Positions 34,138-42,171 of a stretch of 64,000 nucleotides of DNA are shown piece by piece. Below the pieces are notes generated by a model that saw nothing but the letters and a program-made list of their open reading frames with translations, was not told the origin of the DNA and did not search any database. The position numbers and the translations under genes were made by a program. Source of the stretch: a bacterium (GTDB lineage Bacteria; Zhuqueibacterota; Zhuqueibacteria; Residuimicrobiales; Krinioviventaceae); NCBI GenBank assembly GCA_029561455.1, contig JAKQIY010000061.1:183076-247075 (forward strand), given 5' to 3'. Numbering within the stretch: position 1 is the stretch's first letter; each line of letters opens with the position of its first letter.

Positions 34138-36195
34138 TCATTTTCCCCAATCCGTTATCCTGGCTACTTTATGAAAATTGTCTGCCTTGCCGAGGCTATT
34201 ATAAACCGCTTCACACCAGTTCCAGGTTACCGGTATTGATCCAACAATAATAATCTCAGCCGGATAAAGCAGTCCCGCTGCCTGGGGTAAATCTGTTATA
34301 CGCAGGCAATTAAGCATTTCAATGGCATCGCCGCGGCCATCGGGTTGGCTGGGCTGGTTTTGCGTGGCCGGGGGATTTTCCAGGAAAACCCGGTCGATCC
34401 CGCCATCCAGCAAGGCGGCATAGACCAGCGGCGCGCATAAAGCTCCGCGCGCTGCCAGGCACATAGCAGCGCTGTCAAATCCTTCCAGGCTCCGTAAAAA
34501 TTCCAGTCCTCGCAGTACATCATAAACCTGCATGGAGGCAATGGTTCGCCCTGTCCATGCCAATGCCCGGCGAATATGCCATTGCATATTTTCATTCCAG
34601 CCGGTTTCGCCGACGCCGCGAACATCTAAAAACGCTAAATTATAGCGCTCATCAAAACCTTCAACCCATCGCTCGGATTCCGTGCGGTTTTCGCCCGGAC
34701 TGCGTAAAATAACCAGCAGCGGGGCGGATTCTTCCCAGGGATGGCGTCTGTAAATATCAATTTTCAGCCGCCAGTCCGTTTCTGAAACAAAACTGTAAAC
34801 CTCATGTCCAAAGGGGGCATCATCCAGGGTGCGGAATTCCAGGCGCGGCTGCATGACGGCAGCAGCGTCGGGAAAAGCGCGGAAGGTTTTTTCCCGCAAA
34901 AAATCAATTACCTTTGCCCGGTACACTGCCAGGTCTTCTTTATTGGTTATAACCGGCGGAGTGGCGGTTTTGATAAAAGTTTCCTGTATAGAACAGGTGC
35001 GGTCATCCGGCGGCGGGCCGTTTTTATATACCCGCAAATCCACAGCGGAAAATTGCCCGGCAGCCGTGGTATCAATATCATCTATCTCCGTATATGGGAT
35101 TTCTTTATTGTACAAATAGCGGAGAAAAAAAGCCATAATTTTGGTGCGCGACAGTATTTGATACGAATGCCCGCCCGGTGTTTCCACCAGTTCGATCTGC
35201 TCCCCCTTGTCATATAACTCATAAATTTGTTTGATATACTGTACGCACTCGCGGGTCGCATCGATCGTGTTCAGGCCATCGCGATCTGCCGCCGCAACCA
35301 GCAGCGGCCGCGGAGCGATCAGCGCGCCAATATCGTGAATATCACGCAGACAGGTATTGACCGGCATCATGCAATCGCAATGGCCATCAATGGTGTTGTG
35401 AAAAATATGCGCCTTGACCGTGCTGGTGCCGCAGCTTGGGGCGGCTGCTTTGATGCGCGGGTCGGCGGCAGCAATAAACCAGGTTTGCGCGCCCCCGCCG
35501 GAGGTGCCGGTTACGCCAATCTTGTCGCTATCCACTTCGGGCCTGGCGCACAGCAGGTCGATTCCGCGCAGTGCATTCCACAATTCGACTCCGGCCGGTG
35601 TATACCCGCGGCTTAACCAGTGAAACCAGCCACGCGCGTACGTCCCCCAGTGTTCGCCGCGCACCTCGCCCCATTGTATAGTCTCGATGATCAGGCAGAC
35701 AAATCCCAGTTCCGCAAAACGACGGGCATGCGCCTGGTAATGAACCTTTTGGGTTTCGGCATGACCGCAAACATACAGAATGGCGGGGACCGGTTTTTCC
35801 AGACCTTGAGGTATATACAAATTCGCTACAACGTATAGCGAAGGTAAAGATTCATAATACAGTTTTTCTATGCGATAACCGGATTTTTGTATCGTTCCGG
35901 TAATGGTAACGTTTAAAGGGCAGCGCGGCTCATACAAAGGTTGATCCGCCAGGCTCATCATATCGATAAACTCGGCATAGCGCTGCGGACGCGCCGCTTC
36001 CCATTCGGGTAACGTTGCAAAACCGGCCAGTGAAGTCTCTGTTACCAGTGCAGCTACCCGGTTAAGGTAATGAAAAATATTATTACTCTGATCATTTACC
36101 GGTGCGGTAATAAACGGTGGGGTTTGCGGGAATAAACGGAAAGAGCAGATGAAAAATACCCCGGTGATGAAAATCAATACTTGTTTTTTATTCAT
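34138..36195 (-). CDS. Secreted two-domain alpha/beta-hydrolase (acetyl-xylan esterase-like)
   Basis: Exported protein of 685 residues. The first hydrolase domain (about 85-360) has YVCGHAETQKVHYQ, the nucleophile in GVTGTSGGGAQTWF near 231, the acid region VAAADRDGLNTID and the histidine in PGGHSYQ near 344; this matches dienelactone-hydrolase/acetyl-xylan-esterase families. The second half (about 440-660) repeats the fold (PLLVILRSPGENRTESERW, FLDVRGVGETGW) but the nucleophile elbow reads CLAARGAL instead of GxSxG, so it is probably inactive. It may help substrate binding. The family fits the hemicellulose theme of the region. Confidence 0.82.
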   Translation of the reverse strand: MNKKQVLIFITGVFFICSFRLFPQTPPFITAPVNDQSNNIFHYLNRVAALVTETSLAGFATLPEWEAARPQRYAEFIDMMSLADQPLYEPRCPLNVTITGTIQKSGYRIEKLYYESLPSLYVVANLYIPQGLEKPVPAILYVCGHAETQKVHYQAHARRFAELGFVCLIIETIQWGEVRGEHWGTYARGWFHWLSRGYTPAGVELWNALRGIDLLCARPEVDSDKIGVTGTSGGGAQTWFIAAADPRIKAAAPSCGTSTVKAHIFHNTIDGHCDCMMPVNTCLRDIHDIGALIAPRPLLVAAADRDGLNTIDATRECVQYIKQIYELYDKGEQIELVETPGGHSYQILSRTKIMAFFLRYLYNKEIPYTEIDDIDTTAAGQFSAVDLRVYKNGPPPDDRTCSIQETFIKTATPPVITNKEDLAVYRAKVIDFLREKTFRAFPDAAAVMQPRLEFRTLDDAPFGHEVYSFVSETDWRLKIDIYRRHPWEESAPLLVILRSPGENRTESERWVEGFDERYNLAFLDVRGVGETGWNENMQWHIRRALAWTGRTIASMQVYDVLRGLEFLRSLEGFDSAAMCLAARGALCAPLVYAALLDGGIDRVFLENPPATQNQPSQPDGRGDAIEMLNCLRITDLPQAAGLLYPAEIIIVGSIPVTWNWCEAVYNSLGKADNFHKVARITDWGK

Positions 36196-36224
36196 ATTGA
36201 GCCTCGCGTGCTGACGCCAGGGAA

Positions 36225-36644
36225 TCAGGGGGTTTCAGAGGTCCCCTGGGGAAAATAATTCCGATAGTCTTTGCCTAAAATCAGGGTTACGACAATGTGG
36301 TGATTTTCCTGTTTATGATATATCACCTTCTGTGGGTCATATCCGATTTCAGCGCAAAATCTCTTTAACTCACGGTTATTTTTTTTACAACGGGCGATAA
36401 TAACGGTCTTTTCAAAATCATACCGGTCGGCATTCCCTACGGCGAACACATCCCATTTATATAACTTTTGTGCGATTTGCGCCGCCAGACCGGGCTCGCC
36501 ACAGCCATTCTGAATTTCTATGGAAAGGGGATCCCGGTTTTTTTTAATGTAAAAATAGGATGACAGAATGACCGTGCCCAAAGCTAACAGAATAAAAATA
36601 ATCAGATTTCGTTTTTGGGTCAGCATTGGCCTCGGCTTCCGCAT
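36225..36644 (-). CDS. LytR C-terminal domain protein
   Basis: Membrane-anchored protein of 139 residues: an N-terminal transmembrane helix (NLIIFILLALGTVILSSYFYI) followed by a single LytR_C domain, with the typical IEIQNGCGEPGLAAQIAQKL and a late VTLILGKDY. In many genomes this domain follows the LytR-CpsA-Psr catalytic domain, which is absent here. Its role in envelope assembly is unknown. An ATG at 36,626 (MLTQKRN), preceded by a GAGG-like site, is an equally good start. The 180 bp between it and the next gene hold nothing clear. Confidence 0.8.
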   Translation of the reverse strand: MRKPRPMLTQKRNLIIFILLALGTVILSSYFYIKKNRDPLSIEIQNGCGEPGLAAQIAQKLYKWDVFAVGNADRYDFEKTVIIARCKKNNRELKRFCAEIGYDPQKVIYHKQENHHIVVTLILGKDYRNYFPQGTSETP

Positions 36645-36824
36645 TGTTTTCGCGGCCTGGCGTTATAAATCTGTTTTATGAAAAACCAACCGGCGCTAGT
36701 GATCATTCTTGCTAATTTTCCTGGCGATAATATTTCCGCATGTCTGAACAAAATGAAAGTTGCTACACTATCTCCGGCTGGAAATATTGTAATGCAACTT
36801 TTTTCATTATCAACATAAATTCAA

Positions 36825-37388
36825 TTATATTTCATGATTCAGTTCTTTTAACAGGTTTCTGAATGTATTAATATAATCTTCTGCAAGGGATTTGTCAAAT
36901 TCTTTTAACCAGTTTTCAATATAATTGCAGTCAAAATTCGGATTGTGGAGAATGATACTTATTACATCTTCAATATCCCTGGGGCGCCCGGCAATGAGCT
37001 TGTGAATGATCAAATCTTCCAATGAAACATACCTTACAGAAATATTGTTAATTTGAACCGGAATTGCCCGGGACAGGGCTTTTTTTCCGAAAGCAGAAAA
37101 TGAAAAAATAAAATCAATATTAATACCGGTTTTTTTATCTTGCACCGGCAAGACCATTGTCCTTTTTACAAAATTTTCAGGGTCGCCGGTACGGATAAAA
37201 TAATTTTGGTCGGCAACCAGTTTTTCAATTTGCAGATAATTTTCTACTCCAAGTCCCAGGGTTATATCAATATCCTGAGTAAAGCGGGTAACGCCATATA
37301 CAAGCGCCGCCTGGCCACCAATGATCATATAATCAATTTGCTGATTTTGTAATGCTTGCGCAATATCACAGAGAATTTTATCAAACAC
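36825..37388 (-). CDS. Nucleotidyltransferase of the AbiEii / DUF6036 type
   Basis: A 187-residue protein with the minimal polymerase-beta nucleotidyltransferase core: IIGGQAALVYGVTRFTQDID (the GG...DxD pattern) near residue 22, a third acidic strand in GINIDFIF, and KLIAGRPRDIEDV near 135, typical of AbiEii-like proteins. It begins at a GTG overlapping the stop of a small upstream gene by 8 bp, so the pair is co-translated like a toxin-antitoxin cassette. Whether it is toxic is unknown; standalone AbiEii-like genes are common. Confidence 0.82.
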   Translation of the reverse strand: MFDKILCDIAQALQNQQIDYMIIGGQAALVYGVTRFTQDIDITLGLGVENYLQIEKLVADQNYFIRTGDPENFVKRTMVLPVQDKKTGINIDFIFSFSAFGKKALSRAIPVQINNISVRYVSLEDLIIHKLIAGRPRDIEDVISIILHNPNFDCNYIENWLKEFDKSLAEDYINTFRNLLKELNHEI

Positions 37389-37635
37389 TATTGATGATCC
37401 GGGCTAGTTTGATTTTTACTTCAATACCTTCCAGAGGATTGGCGCTGGGAATGGCGCCCATCCTGACGGCATGTTTATACATTTCTTTAAACAGGCGCCG
37501 GTTTTTATTAAAATCAACTTTTTCCCGGCGCTGCTGCTGCCGTTCAAATTCTTCAAGAATATGCGGATTAATGACCATACACTGTCCGGAAAGTATTAAT
37601 TTATATTTAAATAATATATACGCAATTTCCGGCAA
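37381..37635 (-). CDS. Small hypothetical protein upstream of the nucleotidyltransferase
   Basis: An 84-residue protein, possibly 65 residues if the internal ATG at 37,578 (MVINPHILEEFERQQ) is used. It is charged and helical (ERQQQRREKVDFNKNRRLFK) with no DNA-binding motif I can name. It overlaps the nucleotidyltransferase start by 8 bp. By position it may be the antitoxin-like or accessory partner of that enzyme. Confidence 0.55.
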   Translation of the reverse strand: MPEIAYILFKYKLILSGQCMVINPHILEEFERQQQRREKVDFNKNRRLFKEMYKHAVRMGAIPSANPLEGIEVKIKLARIINSV

Positions 37636-37710
37636 TTTTGCAATAGAAATACTTAAACACTTGTCATTGCCATTGGGCAGGATAAACTTTAAAAGCAGAT
37701 AAAATCAGGT

Positions 37711-37740
37711 AAAAAAAACCCCGGATTGACCGGGGTTTTT
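37711..37740 (-). terminator. Intrinsic terminator downstream of lemA
   Basis: AAACCCCGG / CCGGGGTTT arms around a five-base loop with runs of A on one side and T on the other; it lies just past the lemA stop on the minus strand and works in either direction by sequence. Confidence 0.8.
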
Positions 37741-37748
37741 GAAATGAT

Positions 37749-38342
37749 CTATTGATTAAAATCGACAACCGGGGCTTGCTGCGCTTCCGGCGGTGCTTCA
37801 AAATAGGGCCGTTGCTGAAAGCCAAGCATTCCGGCAATAAAATTACGCGGGAAAACCCTGATCTGGGTATTATAGCTTTTAACCGTTTCATTATAATTTC
37901 TTCTGGCTACAGTCAAGCGGTTTTCGGTGCCTTCAAGCTGAGCCTGCAGATCCAGAAAATTCTGGTTGGCTTTTAAATCCGGGTACTTTTCCACAACTAC
38001 CATCAAACGACTCAGCGCCGAAGACAGGCCGTTTTGGGCATTCATAAATTGCTGCATCTGTTCAGGATTATTCACCAGGTCGCCGGCGTTCACTTCCATT
38101 TTAGTGGCGTTAGCGCGAGCCTGGATAACCCCTTCCAGGGTTTCCTGTTCAAATTTGGCATAACCCTTGACCGTATTAACCAGGTTGGGGATCAAGTCCA
38201 TACGCCGTTTCAGTTGATTATCTACTTCAGCCCAGGCATTTTTAACGGTTTCATCGAGTTTTACCAAACCATTATAAGTCGAACCGAATAATAATGCAAC
38301 AACAACCAAGAGTCCAACAACAACCAATAAGCCTTTCCACAT
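37749..38342 (-). CDS. lemA: LemA family protein
   Basis: Membrane-anchored protein of 197 residues with an N-terminal helix (LLVVVGLLVVVALLFGSTYN) and a long alpha-helical periplasmic or cytoplasmic bundle. Typical LemA segments are WAEVDNQLKRRMDLIPNLVN and LTVARRNYNETVKSYNTQIR, followed by FPRNFIAGMLGFQQRPYFE. The family's exact function is unknown; it is usually linked to TPM/YgcG-like genes, as here, though a nucleotidyltransferase gene is placed between them. A GAGGAGGT site precedes the ATG. Confidence 0.93.
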   Translation of the reverse strand: MWKGLLVVVGLLVVVALLFGSTYNGLVKLDETVKNAWAEVDNQLKRRMDLIPNLVNTVKGYAKFEQETLEGVIQARANATKMEVNAGDLVNNPEQMQQFMNAQNGLSSALSRLMVVVEKYPDLKANQNFLDLQAQLEGTENRLTVARRNYNETVKSYNTQIRVFPRNFIAGMLGFQQRPYFEAPPEAQQAPVVDFNQ

Positions 38343-38360
38343 AGTTACCTCCTCAAATAA

Positions 38361-39089
38361 TTATTGCCATGCATCTACGATGATGGCTAGTTTATGTATT
38401 TCTTTGATATAATTTACAGTTAATTCAATCAGTTCCGATTTTTCCGGTTTATATGTCTTTTCTCTAACAGCAAGCACCCGGCTAAAAATTTCCTGATCGA
38501 GTTTAAAAGATTCCGCCGCTTTTAATATTGTGTCTTTTTTGGTTGCCGGAACAGCAATATTATTAAATTCCAGCAAAGCGGTAAACAAAGAGGCAAAGGC
38601 GGGAATAGTAGCCGCCAGTAAGGTTTCCAGAGCCTGACGGTTGCCAAACGTCCGTAAAAAGCCTTCGCGCAGGTGCAGCAATTTTCCCTTTACCTGTTCC
38701 TCGCACTTTAAACGCAGGTGCTCACGGGAGAATTCCAGCCCGGCCAGAATATCTTCACCATAAACCGGTTTATGATATTTTTTCATGTTCAGGAATTCAA
38801 TAGGAAAGCTGTCGAGCGATGAAGCAATATATTCACGGCTTAAAAACAGCGGCGCCGAAACTTTACGCTTGTCCCATTTTTTAACAAACTCCAGGGCAGC
38901 CGACAATTTACCCATTCCGGCTTCGGTCAATACCACCAGAAAGTTAATATCCGATTTTTTGTACACATATTCGCCTTTAGCGCCGCTGCCATAGAGAGCA
39001 ATAGCAACCAGGTCGTCGCCAAACAGCGCCTTGACATCATTTGTAAACTCGGTAAAGATCTCTTCGGGTGAATGAGGAATTTTCACCAT
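38361..39089 (-). CDS. Nucleotidyltransferase-domain protein with altered catalytic motif
   Basis: A 242-residue protein with an N-terminal nucleotidyltransferase fold (ALFGDDLVAIALYGSGAKGE, then KKSDINFLVVL near residue 45) and a C-terminal helical region (about 120-240) like those of kanamycin-type nucleotidyltransferases. The second metal-binding aspartate of the DxD pair is replaced by asparagine (DIN), so catalysis is doubtful. It lies between lemA and the TPM gene on the same strand with gaps of 18 and 37 bp, so it is probably part of that operon. Confidence 0.78.
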   Translation of the reverse strand: MVKIPHSPEEIFTEFTNDVKALFGDDLVAIALYGSGAKGEYVYKKSDINFLVVLTEAGMGKLSAALEFVKKWDKRKVSAPLFLSREYIASSLDSFPIEFLNMKKYHKPVYGEDILAGLEFSREHLRLKCEEQVKGKLLHLREGFLRTFGNRQALETLLAATIPAFASLFTALLEFNNIAVPATKKDTILKAAESFKLDQEIFSRVLAVREKTYKPEKSELIELTVNYIKEIHKLAIIVDAWQ

Positions 39090-39126
39090 AATTATTCTCC
39101 AGAAATTTATGTTAATTCAATAATTA

Positions 39127-39903
39127 TCAATAACCGCCGCCGGCGCCGCCGCCGCCGCTCATGCCGCCGCCAAAGCCGCCAAACCCGCCGCCAAAGCCAC
39201 CGCCGCCGCCAAAACCACCACCAAAACCGCCGCCGGAACTCTTGCCGCTGCCCAGCATCGATCCAAGGATCAGCCACGGAATTGCGCTGCCCCGGCCTTT
39301 ACCGCCGCCGAACATGCTTAATAATATCAGCAATCCAATCAGCATGCACAGCCAGTTTGGCGAGCCTGTCGATTCATCCTGTCCCCTGGCTTCCGGCGAA
39401 CCGGAAAATTCTACATTGTAGTATTTAGCGACAATATCGGCAATCGCCAGGTACCCGGATAAAAAACCGTTGTCAAAATCACCATCGCGAAAGTGCGGTA
39501 ACATGATATTACGCCAGATGCGCGATGCGGTCGCGTCCGGCAGGTATCCCTCGGAGCCGTAACCCACTTCGATCCGCACCTTGCGTTGATCATTGACATG
39601 GAAAATCAAAATACCCTGGTCGTCGCCCTTTTTACCAATGCCCCAGTTTACAAATAACCGGTTGGCATAATCGGTATACTCATTATCGCCAATAGTCGGC
39701 AGCGAAGCCACCACAATTGCTACTCCGGTCTTTTCAAATATTTCCCGGCCCAGCCCTTCGATGCGGGTTTTGGTTTCTTCACTTATCACCCCGGAAAAAT
39801 CATTGACCACGGTGCCCTGGTTTTGCGGGAATTCATAGGCGCTAAAGGATGTTCCGATGACAAATATCAATACAAGAATAATTGCTGTAAACCGATTTTT
39901 CAT
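39127..39903 (-). CDS. TPM-domain (YgcG-type) membrane protein with Gly-rich tail
   Basis: Exported protein of 258 residues: signal peptide, TPM domain (about 25-165) with VNDFSGVISEETKTRIEGLG, FVNWGIGKKGDDQGILIFHV and VEVGYGSEGYLPD-like strands (here IEVGYGSEGYLPD), a transmembrane helix near 190-200, and a tail of glycine-phenylalanine repeats. The tail sequence is strongly GC-rich and repetitive, so the gene length may vary between strains. TPM proteins have been linked to photosystem repair phosphatases in plants and are of unknown role in most bacteria; pairing with LemA is common. Confidence 0.9.
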   Translation of the reverse strand: MKNRFTAIILVLIFVIGTSFSAYEFPQNQGTVVNDFSGVISEETKTRIEGLGREIFEKTGVAIVVASLPTIGDNEYTDYANRLFVNWGIGKKGDDQGILIFHVNDQRKVRIEVGYGSEGYLPDATASRIWRNIMLPHFRDGDFDNGFLSGYLAIADIVAKYYNVEFSGSPEARGQDESTGSPNWLCMLIGLLILLSMFGGGKGRGSAIPWLILGSMLGSGKSSGGGFGGGFGGGGGFGGGFGGFGGGMSGGGGAGGGY

Positions 39904-39956
39904 GTCATACTCTCATCTTAAATAATACTGTTCTTGCACAATATAAAAGCAACAAG

Positions 39957-40373
39957 CTATTCTGCCTGCCGGGCAGATACCTTGTCTACAAAAGAAGCCG
40001 GAATCTTTTTCAGGCGATGGGTACGGTAATCGAAACCAGCCAAAACTGTATACCCGTTACCGATCACGGCGTCATCGCTTTTTCGGGATATAAAATATTC
40101 CACTTTAAAGCTGGCCCTGGAAATATCGGTAATTTTAACACCGATAACCAGTTCATCTCCATAAAATGCTTCATTTTTATAAACGATATGCGCCTCAACC
40201 TGCGTCAGCGACACGCCATCGCCAATATCGGCTTCCGTTACGCCAAGCTCTCTGAAATACCGCAGCCTGGCTTCATGAAAAAAAAGCAGGTACTTGTCGT
40301 TGCCGGCATGTCCGCCATAATTGACATCGCCAATTTGTACAGGCAATGTGGTATAAAACGGGTACGTTTGCAC
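39957..40373 (-). CDS. Acyl-CoA thioesterase (hotdog fold, 4HBT-like)
   Basis: Single hotdog-domain protein of 138 residues that should hydrolyse an acyl- or 4-hydroxybenzoyl-type CoA thioester. Visible are IGDVNYGGHAGNDKYLLFFH (active-site region with the N..N/D pattern), LTQVEAHIVYKNEAFYGDEL and KVEYFISRKSDDAVIGNGYT. It starts with GTG at 40,373. The substrate is unknown. It is not linked to a pathway operon here. Confidence 0.85.
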   Translation of the reverse strand: MQTYPFYTTLPVQIGDVNYGGHAGNDKYLLFFHEARLRYFRELGVTEADIGDGVSLTQVEAHIVYKNEAFYGDELVIGVKITDISRASFKVEYFISRKSDDAVIGNGYTVLAGFDYRTHRLKKIPASFVDKVSARQAE

Positions 40374-40590
40374 TAGATACCCTTTAGTAGTTCATTTATT
40401 CAATTTTTTAGTGCTTTTTCCGGTTTTTCAACCGGATTTTGTTTTATCGAGCCTGTAAAGATATTCTTCTGCTACCAGCCTGTTGTACAAGTTATATAAT
40501 TTACATAAAATTACCAACAACTTTTACAATTTCCCGGTTCTAAAATCCCCGGGCTCTGGCATATTCCGGGAACAAAAAAAATAATAGCAT

Positions 40591-40599
40591 TGTTATAAT
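40591..40599 (+). promoter_or_regulatory. Extended -10 promoter element for the small RNA candidate
   Basis: TGTTATAAT is a consensus extended -10 (TGN followed by TATAAT at 40,594-40,599). No good -35 is seen at 17 bp, which this promoter type does not need. The expected start, 7 bp downstream, is G40,606, the first base of the hairpin. Confidence 0.55.
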
Positions 40600-40605
40600 A
40601 AAAAA

Positions 40606-40677
40606 GCAGGCAATCAAACCCCTCCTTTGAATGCTGACCCCCCTAAGCGTTCAATAATTGATTGTCTGCTTTTTTTA
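40606..40677 (+). ncRNA. Candidate C-rich small RNA with nested hairpins and U-tail
   Basis: Predicted 72-nt RNA. The outer 12-bp stem pairs 40,606-40,617 with 40,658-40,669; the inner 8-bp stem pairs 40,628-40,635 with 40,646-40,653; a run of T follows at 40,670. Each stem has one non-Watson-Crick pair, and both are G-U in the plus sense (they would be A-C on the other strand), which points to plus-strand transcription. The 5' internal loop reads ACCCCTCCTT, sharing CCTCCTT with the usual 16S anti-Shine-Dalgarno end, and the apical loop holds six C. The same hairpin could simply terminate an upstream transcript, but no plus-strand gene ends nearby. Confidence 0.55.
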
Positions 40678-40725
40678 TTTGCATTAAAACCGGGAAACGA
40701 TTAAATTTTAAGTTGAAAACATTGA

Positions 40726-40799
40726 GCGCCTGTAGCTCAACTGGATAGAGCTTCTGACTTCGGATCAGAAGGTTGGGGGTTCGAGCCCCTCCAGGCGCA
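40726..40799 (+). tRNA. tRNA-Arg (anticodon TCG)
   Basis: A full cloverleaf of 74 bases: acceptor stem GCGCCTG / CAGGCGC, D-arm with GCTC / GAGC, anticodon stem TCTGA / TCAGA around the loop CTTCGGA (anticodon TCG, reading CGA and related codons), and a T-arm with GGTTCGAGCC. The discriminator is A and CCA is not encoded. It lies between the small RNA candidate and the repressor gene. Confidence 0.96.
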
Positions 40800-40832
40800 C
40801 AAAACCAGGCCGGATCAGCTAATCCGGCTTTA

Positions 40833-41987
40833 TTATTCAAAGGTGCGCAGGTGACTGCTGTGCAGTACCTTGCCGTAAATGGTGATCTCTTCCATACTTT
40901 TAATAATCGGGGGATTGCGTCGCGACGCCGATACCAGCACGGCCATACTTTCCTTTTTGTGAAAGAATTTAACCAGCAAATCGCCAAACTCATCGGCAAT
41001 GATCACCAGGCTGCCGTTCTTCAGGTTATTTTTGTCGTCAACCGGGGCGACAAACAGTAGATCGCCGTCATAAATACCGGCATACTGCATGGAATTGCCA
41101 TGCACCCGCAGGGTATATTTAACCTCTGCACGAATACCCGGAAATGCCTTGGTAAACGAAACCGGATCCTGCAACCTGTTGGGCATCGGGTCGCCGGCGC
41201 CTACTTCAAGAGGTATAAGCGGCAGTTCGCGAACATGTTTAACGGTTGGAAACGGGAAAATCAGGCTGTCTTTATTGATTTCTTCGGTATTGGTCTGCCC
41301 GGCTTTTTTAAAAAAATAAACTTTGTTGCCGGCAAATTTCCAGGCTCTGCCTGTTGCCCTGGCTATCTTTCTGGCAATTTCAAACTGGCAGGTTTCTATT
41401 TTTCCGCTGAACAACTTGTCCATAAAAACCAGGTCCAACTGCGCGGCGCGGGTCAGATCGACCAGAGTAAGATCATCTGCCGCCAAAATTGTCTGAACTT
41501 CGGTTTTGAGTTGTCCGGCATCGATCCAGGGATTCTCGATTGAATGAACTTCTTCTTCAAGTGAGGCGACAGGGGCTTTTGGCTGTTTATCATGCTGCCG
41601 GTCTGCCACTGATGGGATATCCGGATCAACTACCGGTTCACTTTGCCCGGCAAGCAGGGAGGATGATTTAAAGCCCGCGTTGCCGATCTGTGGCATCACC
41701 CCGGCGTGAAAGTCATCGGCAAAATCGATGATCGGAGGATGTTTTTCTATTACAGTGCCGCGTTTTTGCCGGAGCAGAGCGGCGAAAAAATCTTTATCCA
41801 GCAATTCAGGTACCGGAAAGTGTAAATAGTCGGCGGCTAATTCCAAAAGTTTGGTGGAAGCGCTGCGCTTGCCGCGGATCAGGTTGGATAAATGCGCCTC
41901 AGAAATACCGATAGCTTTGGCAAGCTCATTACGCGGTATGTTCAACAATTTTATTACTTTATCGACATTATCCCAAAAATGCTGCAC
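40833..41987 (-). CDS. XRE-family repressor with S24 (LexA-like) peptidase domain
   Basis: Transcriptional regulator of 384 residues, longer than LexA or CI. The N-terminal HTH (NELAKAIGISEAHLSNLIRG, residues 19-38) is of XRE type. After a long middle linker the S24 domain carries an Ala-Gly cleavage site in LEVGAGDP near 262, the catalytic serine in HGNSMQ near 297 and the lysine in DLLVKFF near 337. Such proteins self-cleave on RecA filaments to release damage-response genes; this is family knowledge. The start is GTG. It is divergent from an unknown gene at 42,172, and an inverted repeat between them is a candidate operator. Confidence 0.88.
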   Translation of the reverse strand: MQHFWDNVDKVIKLLNIPRNELAKAIGISEAHLSNLIRGKRSASTKLLELAADYLHFPVPELLDKDFFAALLRQKRGTVIEKHPPIIDFADDFHAGVMPQIGNAGFKSSSLLAGQSEPVVDPDIPSVADRQHDKQPKAPVASLEEEVHSIENPWIDAGQLKTEVQTILAADDLTLVDLTRAAQLDLVFMDKLFSGKIETCQFEIARKIARATGRAWKFAGNKVYFFKKAGQTNTEEINKDSLIFPFPTVKHVRELPLIPLEVGAGDPMPNRLQDPVSFTKAFPGIRAEVKYTLRVHGNSMQYAGIYDGDLLFVAPVDDKNNLKNGSLVIIADEFGDLLVKFFHKKESMAVLVSASRRNPPIIKSMEEITIYGKVLHSSHLRTFE

Positions 41988-42020
41988 TTGAAAATCCTGA
42001 AAAATTTTAATAAATTTTAC

Positions 42021-42049
42021 TTGACAGTGGTTGTAATTTTATGTACTTT
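42021..42049 (+). promoter_or_regulatory. Sigma-70-type promoter of the unknown gene at 42,172
   Basis: TTGACA (42,021-42,026), 17-bp spacer, TACTTT (42,044-42,049). It points away from the repressor gene. Confidence 0.55.
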
Positions 42050-42069
42050 TGATATGAAAATTAACTGTG

Positions 42070-42086
42070 TGCTAAAATATTTAGCA
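42070..42086 (+). promoter_or_regulatory. Candidate operator of the XRE-S24 repressor
   Basis: A perfect inverted repeat, TGCTAAA and TTTAGCA around ATA, just downstream of the predicted transcription start and within the divergent spacer. Its position suits repression of the 42,172 gene. No second copy was found in this spacer. Confidence 0.4.
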
Positions 42087-42171
42087 TAAATATAATAAAA
42101 AAATGTTCGTGTGTCAAATCAAATCTGCTGGAAAGGCAAAAAAAATCAATTCATTATTCCAGGGGTATAAA

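Noticed and set aside
33950..34174. Plus-strand frame MYLALASNTGG over the structured RNA
   Set aside because: No ribosome-binding site and no protein-like composition; RNA pairing explains the sequence better.
39072..39428. Arginine-rich and proline-rich frames opposite the TPM gene
   Set aside because: They are by-products of the Gly-rich repeat tail of the TPM protein read on the other strand.
40415..40445. TCCGGTTT / AACCGGA hairpin with T-rich tail after the thioesterase start
   Set aside because: It lies upstream of a minus-strand gene and no plus-strand transcript is known to end there; too weak to list as a terminator.
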